From Choanephora cucurbitarum (Eukaryota; Mucoromycota; Mucoromycetes; Mucorales; Choanephoraceae), in NCBI GenBank assembly GCA_025331435.1, contig JAIWNI010000196.1, positions 1 to 26,654 of the forward strand: 26,654 nt of DNA, in the 5' to 3' direction. This document shows, piece by piece, positions 17,802 through 26,654 of this stretch (the first letter of the stretch is position 1; every line of letters starts with the position of its first letter). The notes under the pieces were generated by a model, which did not search any database, was not told the origin of the DNA, and worked only from the letters and a program-made list of their open reading frames with translations. The position numbers and the translations under genes were made by a program.

Positions 17802-20800
17802 TCATCTTCTTTCTCTTTTTCTAATAACTTCAACAGTATCTACATCAGCACCAAATTTACGTTTGATTTTCAAAGGCAGGTCAGCACTAAAAAAGTAGAG
17901 ATCTTCAGGTCTTCTTACTCTTGACATAGCTACATACATCTGTCCATGGGTAGCCATATGATCAAGATGAATTGCTACATTGTCAATTGTCAGACTTTGG
18001 GATTTATGAATAGTTGCAGCAAAAGTGGGGACAAGAGGATACTGGGTGCGAACATAGTGGGTACCTGAGACTTGACGGACGATTCGTTGGATTAAATAAG
18101 TTTGGACAGAATTGCTAGTGTTAGATGTCTTTCTCAAATAATTATTATCGTCTTCTAAATATTCTATCTGGGCAATTGTGTCATTTACACCACCACCCTG
18201 TACATTCAAGTTCTGAATGAGCATGATTGGCATTTTTTCTTTAAGGGGGAGACGCTGCAAGAGCCCTGTCTCATTGAGAGCAGCTCGGGCTGTACCGGCA
18301 TTGCCTGTGAAGTTGTCTTGGGCTTTGTAAACTTTACCCTCACCAGGATAAGAGTTGTAGTCTGTTTCATTGGCAGCAGTAACCCGTTCCAGAATGGTGT
18401 AGAGACGAAGGCATTGAGAGGGCAACTCGGATTTGGGCACGGTACGAGAGTTGATGAATTCAATGACGCTTTGATCAAATTTATAGGATCTAATTTTGTT
18501 AAGAATTCCAACAAAGTATGCATCATTTTGTCTAACTGGTATCCGGAGCTAGTAGCGATTTACGGTGTTGTAAATTGGAGATACCCAAATCTTTTCTTCG
18601 TTAGCTTTAACTGGAAGCAGCTGGGCTATATCACCAAAAAAGATAGTTCTTATACCACCTATGTTTGTGTTTCGGTTTGTAACTTTGGTGAGGGTTTCAC
18701 TGATCGATTCAAGCATTTTTGAACTGACCATAGAGTACTCGTCAATAAGCAAGATCATCTTGGGGTACAGCTTGACATAATGGTCGAGAAGAGCAAAGTT
18801 GGGTACCAAGGCAACATTTGTGAGACCAAAGAAACGGTGCAATGTCTGTCCAGAGATGTTATAAGCAGCAACACCACTGGGGGCTAATTTGAATACCTAA
18901 TGAAGCGATGACAATCAGTATCCATTTTTCTCGTCATAAATATATATCTTACTTTGTAGCCTTCTATCTTGTAGTGTTTTTCTAACATTCTCAAAATAAA
19001 TGGCTTGCTAGTACCGGCAACTCCTGACACAAACGCAACAGAGTTTCTCTTCATTTCTTCTAATAGTTGATCATAGATACTCTTTTGATCCGAGTTGGCA
19101 GTTGGGAGCATCAATTTCAATTCTTCTTCACAGACTTCTATACCCCTTATTTGATCATTGATATCATCTAGAGATTCAATGTTGACATGTCTATTAACCT
19201 GGATACCACCTTCTTGAAGATTGATGAGATGTTCGTAGTAATCTAAATAATTCATAATTTATTTAAGTTAGGCAAGCTCTTATGGTTTCACAGTACAAAT
19301 ATTGACTAACCTTTCCAAGTTACAAATGGCTCCATTTCTTTGACAAATGTAGTGTTGTGAATTGCTTTCTTGGTGATGATCTGTTGGTAATAGAAACTTT
19401 CTCCATTCATTTCACTTTGGTTGAAAGTTCTCCAAAAGCGTGGCTTGTCCTTGATAAGTTTATATGCATGCTTGAGATTTGGGCAACAGATATACATGGG
19501 CAATGGAGTTGGATGATAGTCGCGTGCAACAATAGGAATAATCCCATCAATGCTTTTTTTACCATACTCGCGTTTGTAGTAACTGAAAAATTGAGGCATA
19601 GTCAAGTCAATAGCACCATCACGATCTTCGTAGATTTCTGAAGAAAAAAAAAGATATAAGCATCTTGTAAAAGATATTAGAATATAGACTTACCAACATG
19701 TGTTGTAGCATAAATATATTCGGGATCAGAATCAAGTTCGTGGATGTCGGTTCTGAGTCTATTCGTATCTTGACCACGAAGGTTTGTGTTGAGGAAGAGA
19801 ACCTCCCTGGAGTTGCTGTGTTTTCTCCAACCAGAAACATCGTAAGTAGCCTCAACAGCACCAACAATACGGGTTTGATAATGGTCTCGTTCCGACACAA
19901 AAGAAGTACGCTTGTACTACCCCGAATTGGTTGATCTTACATTTTTCAATAGAATCTTGGCTTCGTAATCGTCTTTTGCAAGATACTTGGCCAAATAACG
20001 TACTGCTTGGGGGCCATTGTTGTATTGGATATCCATACTGGTACGAAAAGTGGCTAGCAAATATGGATTGTATTTATTAACTTGAGCATCACCGACATCA
20101 CGCTTGTAAATGACGTTTGAGTTGTCTTCGATCAAGGTTTCATCGGAATAAGGCTTTGGGTACACAAATCTGCATTTTCTTGTAGGATAAATGCGTTTGC
20201 AATAGCTAAACAAGTTAAAGTGTTAATCGATGTCACTTACAATGTCATATTGAAAATATACATACTTATCATTGCATATATGTATTTGAAGATTTCCAAT
20301 CAACCTATACAGCAGAGGATAACTAGTAGAGTCTTGTGGAAACCAAGTATGAACTATGTTCATGTCAATTAACTCTTGTACTGACTTGTTTGTCCAAAGA
20401 ACCATATGGATGTGGGGGTTACCACGGTCGTGGATCTCCATGACCCAGCTGTACTCCTCAATTCCACCAATCTGACGGGCAAAGTTCTTGCAGATGTAGT
20501 CAGTGAAAAGCTTTTGCCATTTTCTCTTGGAATGACGAGAAAACATCACAGGGTCTTCCCAACTAAACTTGATGTCTTCATCACTAAGGCCTTGAAACTC
20601 TGGATTTTTATCGTCACAGGTGAAAGTCAAAAAGAGTTGAGGTGGACCGAGATTGTCAAAGATGCATTGTAGATCTAGAAAATTCTTTCTTTTGTATCTG
20701 TATGACAACCTAATATGAGGAGGCACAGTGGATACAATGTTCTTTTTTGGCTTGTTGGTTGAGCTGTCGACTACATCACTTCTTTTAAGGTTTTCACGAC

Positions 20801-21948
20801 CTTTGGTGGCTACAACAAAGCGATTGGCAGCAGCAATGTTTCTTTTCTCAATGAGATCCAACATGAAAAAAAAAAGAAGGGTCCCGAGCGAATCGTCTAT
20901 CCTTTGCAAGCAGTGTTGTCTTGGCATAGTATCCTAGGCTTTCTCCGTCCAAAGTAGTTTTCGCAACACCACCTTGTCTAGCAGGTAAACCATAGATACC
21001 GTCTCTGTTCTTGAACTCATCAGTGTGAGTAGGAACCAACGAGTAGTGTCCGGTGCAGTTGGTGTAAAAATAGGGAAAGACCAGAGCCAAAAGACTTGGG
21101 TGGGAGTATCTTATATAATTGACAACTTCATCTTGACCAATGATCAAATCCTTGAATTCTGCATCGGTGGCCTGAGGGTTCACATCGTCCTTTGCAAACA
21201 GAGCATTGGTAAGCCAACCTTTTTCCATTCCTACGTGCATTTTATTTTCGGAAATGTGATAGTTGACGAGAGCGTTTGTCAACTCAGAAAGATCATAGCG
21301 GGCCAAGAGAGGATGCGTTGCTTGCAATCGCTTGTAAGCAGCCTGGGCATTCTTCTTGTTGATGTTGGCTGGATCACCTCGTTGAAAGAACATACTAAGA
21401 GTACCACCTTAAGCCATCTCGGCGAATTCATAGTTGTGGACATTGTACGTATTGCCTTTTACTTCATAATGGCCAATTCTACTGTGCACCAAGATCGATT
21501 TTCTGTAATTTGAGACATCAACTTGAGGGGTGCAAGAGCAGCCTTCTCTCGATAGTTCATTTTGGCAGTTTCTTCAATCAAGTCACCTATATATTTAAAA
21601 TTATATCGTTAGATGCTGACCCAAAACCCATAAAGTATATCAATATTTACCTAAATACTCGAATTCACTAAAGTATTCCAAAGACTTGGTAAGGTCCTTG
21701 CAGACCATCTTCTTCTCTTGATCACCAGAATCAACGATAGGGTCCATCTTCCAATTTAAGCAGGAAATTGCAAATTCAGGATCAAAATGTCAATATTGTT
21801 GCTCTTCTGGGTAGAGAACTTTTAAGCCCACACAGCAAAAACCATCAGGCTTTTGGTTAGTAAATTTTTAAAAGTTTAAAATTTGTCATTGTTTAACCTT
21901 GGTAAAGGTAGACAAATTAGGGTTTTGGACGCGAAAAGTATGGAACAT
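17802..21948 (-). pseudogene. Helitron 2 HUH Rep/Pif1 helicase with six introns, broken
   Basis: Start is ATG 21948 ('MFHTFRVQNPNLSTFTK'), stop at 17802. Six introns with GT..AG ends restore one protein: 21897-21850, 21650-21587, 20275-20206, 19693-19638, 19310-19243 and 18952-18897 (48-70 nt). Rep shows the HUH motif 'GNPHIHMVL' (20420-20403) and 'YLAKYLAKD' with the two Tyr (about 20000-19975). The helicase has 'DEYSM' (18748-18730), 'FGDIAQLLPV', 'PIMLIQNLNV' and 'HGQMYVAMSRV'. Walker A reads 'GVAGTSKP' (19024-19001) instead of GTGKS, and the late motif reads 'HKSQSLT' where Gly follows Gln in the family. Stops: TGA near 21789, TAA near 21405, TAG 19917-19919, TAG 18549-18551. A frameshift lies in an A10 run at 20866-20875 and probably another near 21540. 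It is an old copy, of a different type from Helitrons 1 and 3. Confidence 0.88.
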
Positions 21949-22246
21949 TGTTTTGAGTATATTTAAAAGAAAAAGTGGGGAGCTTTGCAAATTTCATTTT
22001 TGATAAGTGTTTATATACTTTGTCGAAAAATGGGATGAGATTAATTTGGAAAGTCTGAATTACGGTACACAAAGTGAACTCTGCGCTGTATCATTTTAAG
22101 CTCTTTTGTTACACATTAACGTTAACTATTAATTTTTATTATGGTAATTCTGCGAAACGTTTTTTTTACATGTTTTTATTAATCCTTTTCATAACATATT
22201 TCAAACTGTGGATCTTTTTACTAATATTTTTTGAAGTATGGGTTCT
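21949..22246. other. Intergenic gap between the two minus-strand genes
   Basis: About 300 bp, AT-rich, with no coding seen. On the minus strand a TTAAATATAC box lies about 20 nt before ATG 21948 and could serve as a TATA element for the Rep-helicase gene. Nothing else stands out. Confidence 0.4.
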
Positions 22247-23141
22247 TTAATCCTCCATATCAGTTGTTCGGCGGCGTCTGTCACCAGCAGAGGAAGAAGG
22301 GACAGGCTCTTCACCAGGAACGACAAAAGCATTGATACTGATAGCTATATCATCTTGGGACAAGGACTGCACGCTCAGATAAGGCTCAGACCAATCTGAA
22401 ATCCTCACGACATTTTCGTTATACTCGTACACTGTACGCAGGGTTCTGGGACGACCTTCACTGGCAGGAGCAAACATAGCGTTCTCAGCCGCCACCGGGT
22501 TGTAAGAAGCAACAACGAGACTTCTTGCCACTATTCCAATCAAATAACACATGTTAGATATACGATAAATCAATTTTAAGCAAACTTACCAAGATCGTCA
22601 TACATTCGGCTAACCTCTGTGGCAAAGGTATCTACACTGCTTCCGTTGGACATGTAGACAAAGTCCTCTTCGATATTTTCCCAGACATATTTATAAACCA
22701 TGAACTTGAGCTTATAGAACCGTTGAATTCTGGGGAATTTACGAGTTCGGATCCTTTGTACCTGGGTGGGAATTACTTGTCCGTCTTCAGATACCTGAAG
22801 AATGGGTCTTACACCATCGACACTCATACGAATACTTGGGAAGGCCCTGCTTGTATGATCAAAGGTGTAAGTGGTTACGTTCAAGTTCCCTATCAATATT
22901 GGATTAATATAAATTCTTTTTCTTTTACTACATGTTGATGAAAGCTACATACCAATGAAGTGGTGTCTTGATTCCGGTTCGCCAATCGAATGCAATAGTA
23001 CATCAAAGCAGGGTGGCTGAAATACAACTTTGTACGGACACCAGAATTAACTGCCTTAGCCTCGGCAATCACGCTACGCGCATTGATACGGAAAGTAGGG
23101 TGCTCGGTAATAATACCGTCAGTAAGCTCTCCAACATACAT
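22247..23141 (-). CDS. Unrecognised three-exon gene upstream of Helitron 2 Rep
   Basis: I do not recognise this protein, about 260 residues. Start is ATG 23141 ('MYVGELTDGII'), stop TAA at 22249-22247. Intron 2 (22589-22531, GTAAGT..AATAG) joins 'MYDDL' to 'ARSLVVASYN' in frame. Intron 1 (22952-22890, GTATGT..GATAG) has good ends but leaves the reading one base out before 'NLNVTTYTF', so a single-base lesion lies there or the site differs. Exon 1 is mostly soluble in character. The middle part is basic ('RIRTRKFPRIQRFYKLKF') and then acidic. The C-terminus is Ser/Arg-rich ('SSSAGDRRRR'). No membrane segment or zinc motif is seen. It sits 300 bp upstream of the Helitron 2 gene on the same strand with the same intron style, so it may be an accessory gene of that element. 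In other lineages Helitrons can carry an RPA-like ssDNA-binding protein. That is a hypothesis only. Confidence 0.6.
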
Positions 23142-24280
23142 TTTTTAAAGTAAATAATAAAGATACAAAGAATATTTTTACAAAGTTGGAAACACTCCCG
23201 ATTAGGAAGGCTCTTTTATAGGATTTGACAATCAAGTGCACCCATATCAAGAATTGCGACGATAGTCACCGATTAAGGACTGCGATCGTTAAGATTGGGA
23301 TGCAGACACTGATTGAGAGCATACTTTGATCTAGATTCTTCGGTTGCTCTAACGTCAAGAGCCAATTACTTGTTCTTAAAAGAAAATATGAATTTGGATT
23401 TGTCAGTAGGCATCTTTTATATGACAGAAAGTTCTTGATTTATCTATTATGCCGCAATATATTAAAGTTCGTAATGTGGTATTGATGTTGGTTGACTTTT
23501 TTTTTTTGAAAGAAGACGGATAGGCTAATTCAGGAGATTAAAGGAGGAAGGGCTTGTAAGCTTGAAATGAACGAAATTGTATGTGTAATGATGTATCAGC
23601 TTTGAATTATTTCTTTTAACGCTTGACTGTCTACATGATCAACAATATTCTAACAGCAAAACTTTTTTCAAAGACGTTGTCGATTATTTAAAGGTTGTAG
23701 AGATGTAGATGCAATACAAGTAAGTGGATACGTTTTCGTAACCCAGCACAAAAACTGTTAAAGAATTGGCATTTACAGTCAAAATAAGGTTTGTTACACC
23801 GCTTTCCCAAAAAAATCCTTCCGTCGATCAATTACCCATGTTCTTCTTTTTATTCGGCAATTCACAACAAAATAAGTTTGGGCAAGCATGATCGTGCACA
23901 ACCAAGTTGATAAAAAAAAAGGTCTCGCCATTAAGCTGTCTTCATAATTGCATCTCATCATTAAAGTTTAACTCTAAAAAGAATATAATTCCAAATATCA
24001 AATGAATGATTTATTTCAAATGGTTTCTAACTATTAACAAATCAAGCTACGTAGAACAATTTCTAACGAAATTGCTGGACATGATCACTGTAAGAAGTCT
24101 CGCTTACATGTTAATATATTTTTCAATATTTCTGTATGATTTTTCTGTCAGGCTGCTTTTCTTGTCTGACTTTAATTTTTTGTGGCGGCTGTCATTTGAT
24201 TGGTTCGAGCTCTCAAAAGGATGATATATCATTTCAACCAAATACTTGAAAAATAAATGAGAGATTATTGTATCTGCATA
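23142..24280. other. No gene seen; AT-rich spacer
   Basis: About 1.1 kb with many stops and short homopolymers (a T9-10 run near 23499). Short open readings here have low-complexity, Phe/Leu-rich translations and no recognisable motif. It probably includes the 5' end of Helitron 2, but I could not place that border. The right edge is set by the CTAG terminus of Helitron 3. Confidence 0.6.
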
Positions 24281-26654
24281 CTAGCCGACCTACTCGCTAC
24301 GCTCGCTTACGGCCGTCGTCGCCTCACGGTTTGGATCCTGGCTCCCCCCCCCCCACACATACACACCATGCATTAACAGATCTGACATAAAATATATTTC
24401 AATTTTTGAGTTGGTTTTTGTATTGTTAAAAATTATAGAAGGAGTTCTGGATAAATAATGTTTTCGATTGGAGTTATTTGATTATACTGGTTTGAACCAC
24501 GTAAAACATGTATTCCTTGTAAGTGGGTTGATCTTGAAAAAGCAACGTATAGCTGGCCGTGAGTAAAAGGCGATGTGCGTAGATCAATTCCAACATTGGA
24601 GAGGGATTGCCCTTGTGATTTGTTAATGGTCATAGCAAAGCTGAGTTTGACTGGGAATTGCTTTCTAACCAGAACAAAAGGATAGTCACCTTCTAGAGTT
24701 GTAAGTTCAATTCTTGGAATGAGTTCTATTTGTTCTTCGCTTGAATTGTTATCGTTGAGAACTGCAACCTTAAGAACATATTGCCCTATTTCTTTGACAA
24801 TTAATCTTGTACCATTGCAGAGGCCTTTTTGAGGATTCAGATTTCTCAAGAGCATTACAATACAGCCTATTTTGAGAGTCAGCTTAGAAGGAGAGAAGTT
24901 ACCTGGGTTCAATGTTTGAAGATATTCAGTTGAAACCCTGTAAACTTCGTTGTTAGCATTTTCCTCTTCGGAGTAGTCAGCTTTATCTGCCGATATCAAT
25001 GTAGTGAAAGTTCCAGGCATCAGTTCAAGCACCTTGTGGTTTAATAGATCAACTGTATCATTTTTGAATGTGAGGATAGCCGATTTGTACAACAAAGACG
25101 GATTACCGATTGCTTCAGTAAGGTTTCGCTGAGGATACACTCTAGAGATAAGCTCTTCTAGTGAATGTGCCTGTGAGATGTATTCAGGAAGAGGTATCTT
25201 GGCATTTTGCATCAAGGTGTTATATGAGATCAAATAAAGCCACTTTTTGAAATGGATGTCATGAGCAGAAGTACCTCGCACACGCATATTTTGCTTAAGA
25301 TGCAACACTTCAACTTTGCTCCAAATGTAAGACTGTTTGATAGAGGCTTCGACTATGCTAGATATATTACCATTCTTGATGACTGGGGGAATTTGTGCAA
25401 AATCACCACCCAAAATGACAGGAAGACCTCCAAAGAGTGTGTCATTGCTACGGATGTCTTGGAGAGTGCGATCTACAGCTTCAAAGCAGCTCTTGTTTTG
25501 CATAGGCACTTCGTCCCAAATCAACAGCGATGTCTTGCAAAGTAACTTGGCTAAATTGCTATTTTTTGGTATCCAGCAAGTAGAGGTCTCATTCACTTGG
25601 ATAGGGATCTTAAGTCTAAAATGTGATGTTCTACCACCAGATAAGAGCAAGGATGCTATGCCAGATGATGCGACGCACAACACAATTTTTCTTTGACTTC
25701 TTAGATAGCTGCTCAATGTGTTGTAAACAAATGTTTTGCCTGTACCAGCTGGGCCATGAATGAAGAAGCATGAAGATCTATCAGAGGAATTAGAAGCTGT
25801 GTCCAAAGACTGCAATTGACTAATTATGAAATCAAACGCATGCTTTTGATCTTGATTAAGCAATGCATAGTTCGAAGTATATATGCTGCTTTCTTCTTGA
25901 ATGTCATATGCAAGTTGTTCGTCAATTAATGGATTGCCAGTACATTCTCTAGTAGTTCGACTATTTAAAGCGGTAACCCAGTTGTGTTTATATGTGGGAA
26001 GCTCAAACTCGTCAAGAGATCTGCTTAGCTCCATCAATTTGACTTCGATCAAATAAAGTCCATAATCAAGATAAGGACGTCTTTCATAAAACTCGTCATT
26101 GTCATTAGATGTGTACATTTGGCTGTCAGGAAAGAGCTGCTGCAACTTATGTGCTAGATCATCACAAATGGATTCACGAAAGGTTATCCACAATGAATTA
26201 GGATCGGCTAATTGGCCAAATGTCAAAGCTGTAACAAATAAGCTACGCAAATGACTACCGGAGGAAAAAAGAACTGCTTCCTCAAAGCATCGTATCCATT
26301 CTTGACCATCTTCAACTAAATGAAGTTCAACACAGGCTTGTTTGAATGTTGGACACTGAATCCCATTGATTGTTCTAAGATCATCAAATGACTTTGAGCC
26401 TGCAATATTGATCAGGAGAAGTCGAAGATAATATCTTTCTCCGCAGGTAGGGCTACAATAAGGAATTCTTCCAATTGCAGAACCTTTCTTTTTTACTTCC
26501 CAATTCTTGATTTTTCTATTCCATACAAAATACTTGGGGAAATCCTGGTACAAATATTTTTGAGCTTCAGGATTGCTTTCATAGTATTTGAAATAGGCGA
26601 TTAGCATAGAACTGCTAGTGGTTAATATATGCTGTATTTCAGATTGAGGTTGCA
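24281..26654 (-). mobile_element. Helitron 3, 3' part, runs off right edge
   Basis: On the minus strand the element ends ...GTAGGTCGGCTAG at 24281, followed by T (A on the plus strand at 24280). This fits the Helitron rule of a CTRR end joined to T. The terminal 60 nt are GC-rich in AT-rich surroundings, with ACGGCCGT and repeated GCGAG/GTAGCG motifs. An 11-base C run lies at 24344-24354. The helicase stop is 150 bp inside the end. The element's Rep domain and 5' end lie beyond the window. Confidence 0.75.
24433..26654 (-). CDS. Helitron 3 Pif1-type helicase, intact, N-terminal part off window
   Basis: One open frame of about 740 codons runs from the right edge to the stop at 24433, without introns or stops. 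The first ~300 residues match the region between Rep and helicase in Helitron 1 ('YQDFPKYFVW', 'GERYYLRLLLINIAGSKSFDDLRTINGI'). The helicase has Walker A 'HGPAGTGKTF' (about 25756-25727), 'LLIWDEVPM', 'GGDFAQIPPV', 'LKQNMRV', 'LCNGTRLIV', 'TINKSQGQSL' and 'HGQLYVAFSRS', so all core ATPase and DNA-contact motifs are present. Its job is to unwind the strand released by Rep. The Met at 26607 is internal, because coding continues upstream to the edge. It resembles the Helitron 1 helicase far more than Helitron 2. This is the best-preserved enzyme in the window and may belong to a recent copy. Confidence 0.93.
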   Translation of the reverse strand, partial: QPQSEIQHILTTSSSMLIAYFKYYESNPEAQKYLYQDFPKYFVWNRKIKNWEVKKKGSAIGRIPYCSPTCGERYYLRLLLINIAGSKSFDDLRTINGIQCPTFKQACVELHLVEDGQEWIRCFEEAVLFSSGSHLRSLFVTALTFGQLADPNSLWITFRESICDDLAHKLQQLFPDSQMYTSNDNDEFYERRPYLDYGLYLIEVKLMELSRSLDEFELPTYKHNWVTALNSRTTRECTGNPLIDEQLAYDIQEESSIYTSNYALLNQDQKHAFDFIISQLQSLDTASNSSDRSSCFFIHGPAGTGKTFVYNTLSSYLRSQRKIVLCVASSGIASLLLSGGRTSHFRLKIPIQVNETSTCWIPKNSNLAKLLCKTSLLIWDEVPMQNKSCFEAVDRTLQDIRSNDTLFGGLPVILGGDFAQIPPVIKNGNISSIVEASIKQSYIWSKVEVLHLKQNMRVRGTSAHDIHFKKWLYLISYNTLMQNAKIPLPEYISQAHSLEELISRVYPQRNLTEAIGNPSLLYKSAILTFKNDTVDLLNHKVLELMPGTFTTLISADKADYSEEENANNEVYRVSTEYLQTLNPGNFSPSKLTLKIGCIVMLLRNLNPQKGLCNGTRLIVKEIGQYVLKVAVLNDNNSSEEQIELIPRIELTTLEGDYPFVLVRKQFPVKLSFAMTINKSQGQSLSNVGIDLRTSPFTHGQLYVAFSRSTHLQGIHVLRGSNQYNQITPIENIIYPELLL

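Noticed and set aside
18206..18526. Alternative minus-strand ORF of 106 codons in the helicase region
   Set aside because: It is another frame of the Helitron 2 helicase, whose real frame is supported by conserved motifs on both sides.
23241..23320. Loose repetition of CACCGATTAAGGACTGCGAT-like blocks
   Set aside because: Only short, imperfect similarity; not enough to call a tandem repeat.
24006..24224. 72-residue Phe/Leu-rich ORF between Helitron 2 and 3
   Set aside because: Low-complexity translation of AT-rich DNA, with no motif and no neighbouring gene structure.

Overview
This window looks like a transposon graveyard from a eukaryote, most likely a Mucoromycota fungus of the Mucor/Rhizopus type. 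That placement is inference: it rests on AT-rich DNA, introns of 48-70 nt with GT..AG ends, and a mix of Ty3, Helitron and MULE elements with no host gene. I recognised no rRNA, tRNA, CRISPR array or ordinary cellular gene. Almost everything is an element or a wreck of one.

Layout, left to right. Bases 1-1785 are the decayed 3' half of a Ty3/gypsy pol (RNase H, then integrase), interrupted at 838-1080 by a 243-bp Tc1/mariner-like MITE. From 2004 a long terminal repeat (LTR A) begins. It is cut at 2502 by a 7.84-kb Helitron (2503-10342) and resumes at 10343-10441. The Helitron carries a broken zinc-finger/HUH Rep/Pif1-helicase gene (2743-7397). Its 3' part was itself hit by a MULE (7674-10233) that has near-identical ~90-bp terminal inverted repeats and a much-mutated transposase gene on the minus strand. 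The nesting order is therefore LTR A, then the Helitron, then the MULE.

Bases 10450-17418 are a second Ty3/gypsy element: 5' LTR B, primer-binding site, repeat-rich leader, intact gag, a protease ORF whose catalytic motif is out of frame, an RT/RNase H ORF with all catalytic acids, a ~420-nt noncoding spacer with ~40-nt repeats, and an integrase with stops. No 3' LTR is seen.

Bases 17802-21948 (minus) hold a Helitron Rep-helicase of a different type. It can be read only by removing six short introns, and it carries several stops and frameshifts. Upstream on the same strand is an unrecognised three-exon gene (22247-23141), the best candidate here for something undescribed. Bases 23142-24280 show no gene. 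From 24281 to the right edge lies the 3' part of a third Helitron (minus), with a CTAG terminus and a long, intact, intronless Pif1-like helicase frame running off the window.

Functionally, each autonomous element would supply its own mobility proteins. Helitrons use a nuclease-ligase (HUH plus Tyr) joined to a helicase for rolling-circle transfer. Ty3 elements use capsid, protease, RT/RNase H and integrase. The MULE uses a DDE transposase acting on its inverted repeats. Only the third Helitron's helicase frame, the second element's gag and its RT/RNase H look undamaged within the window.
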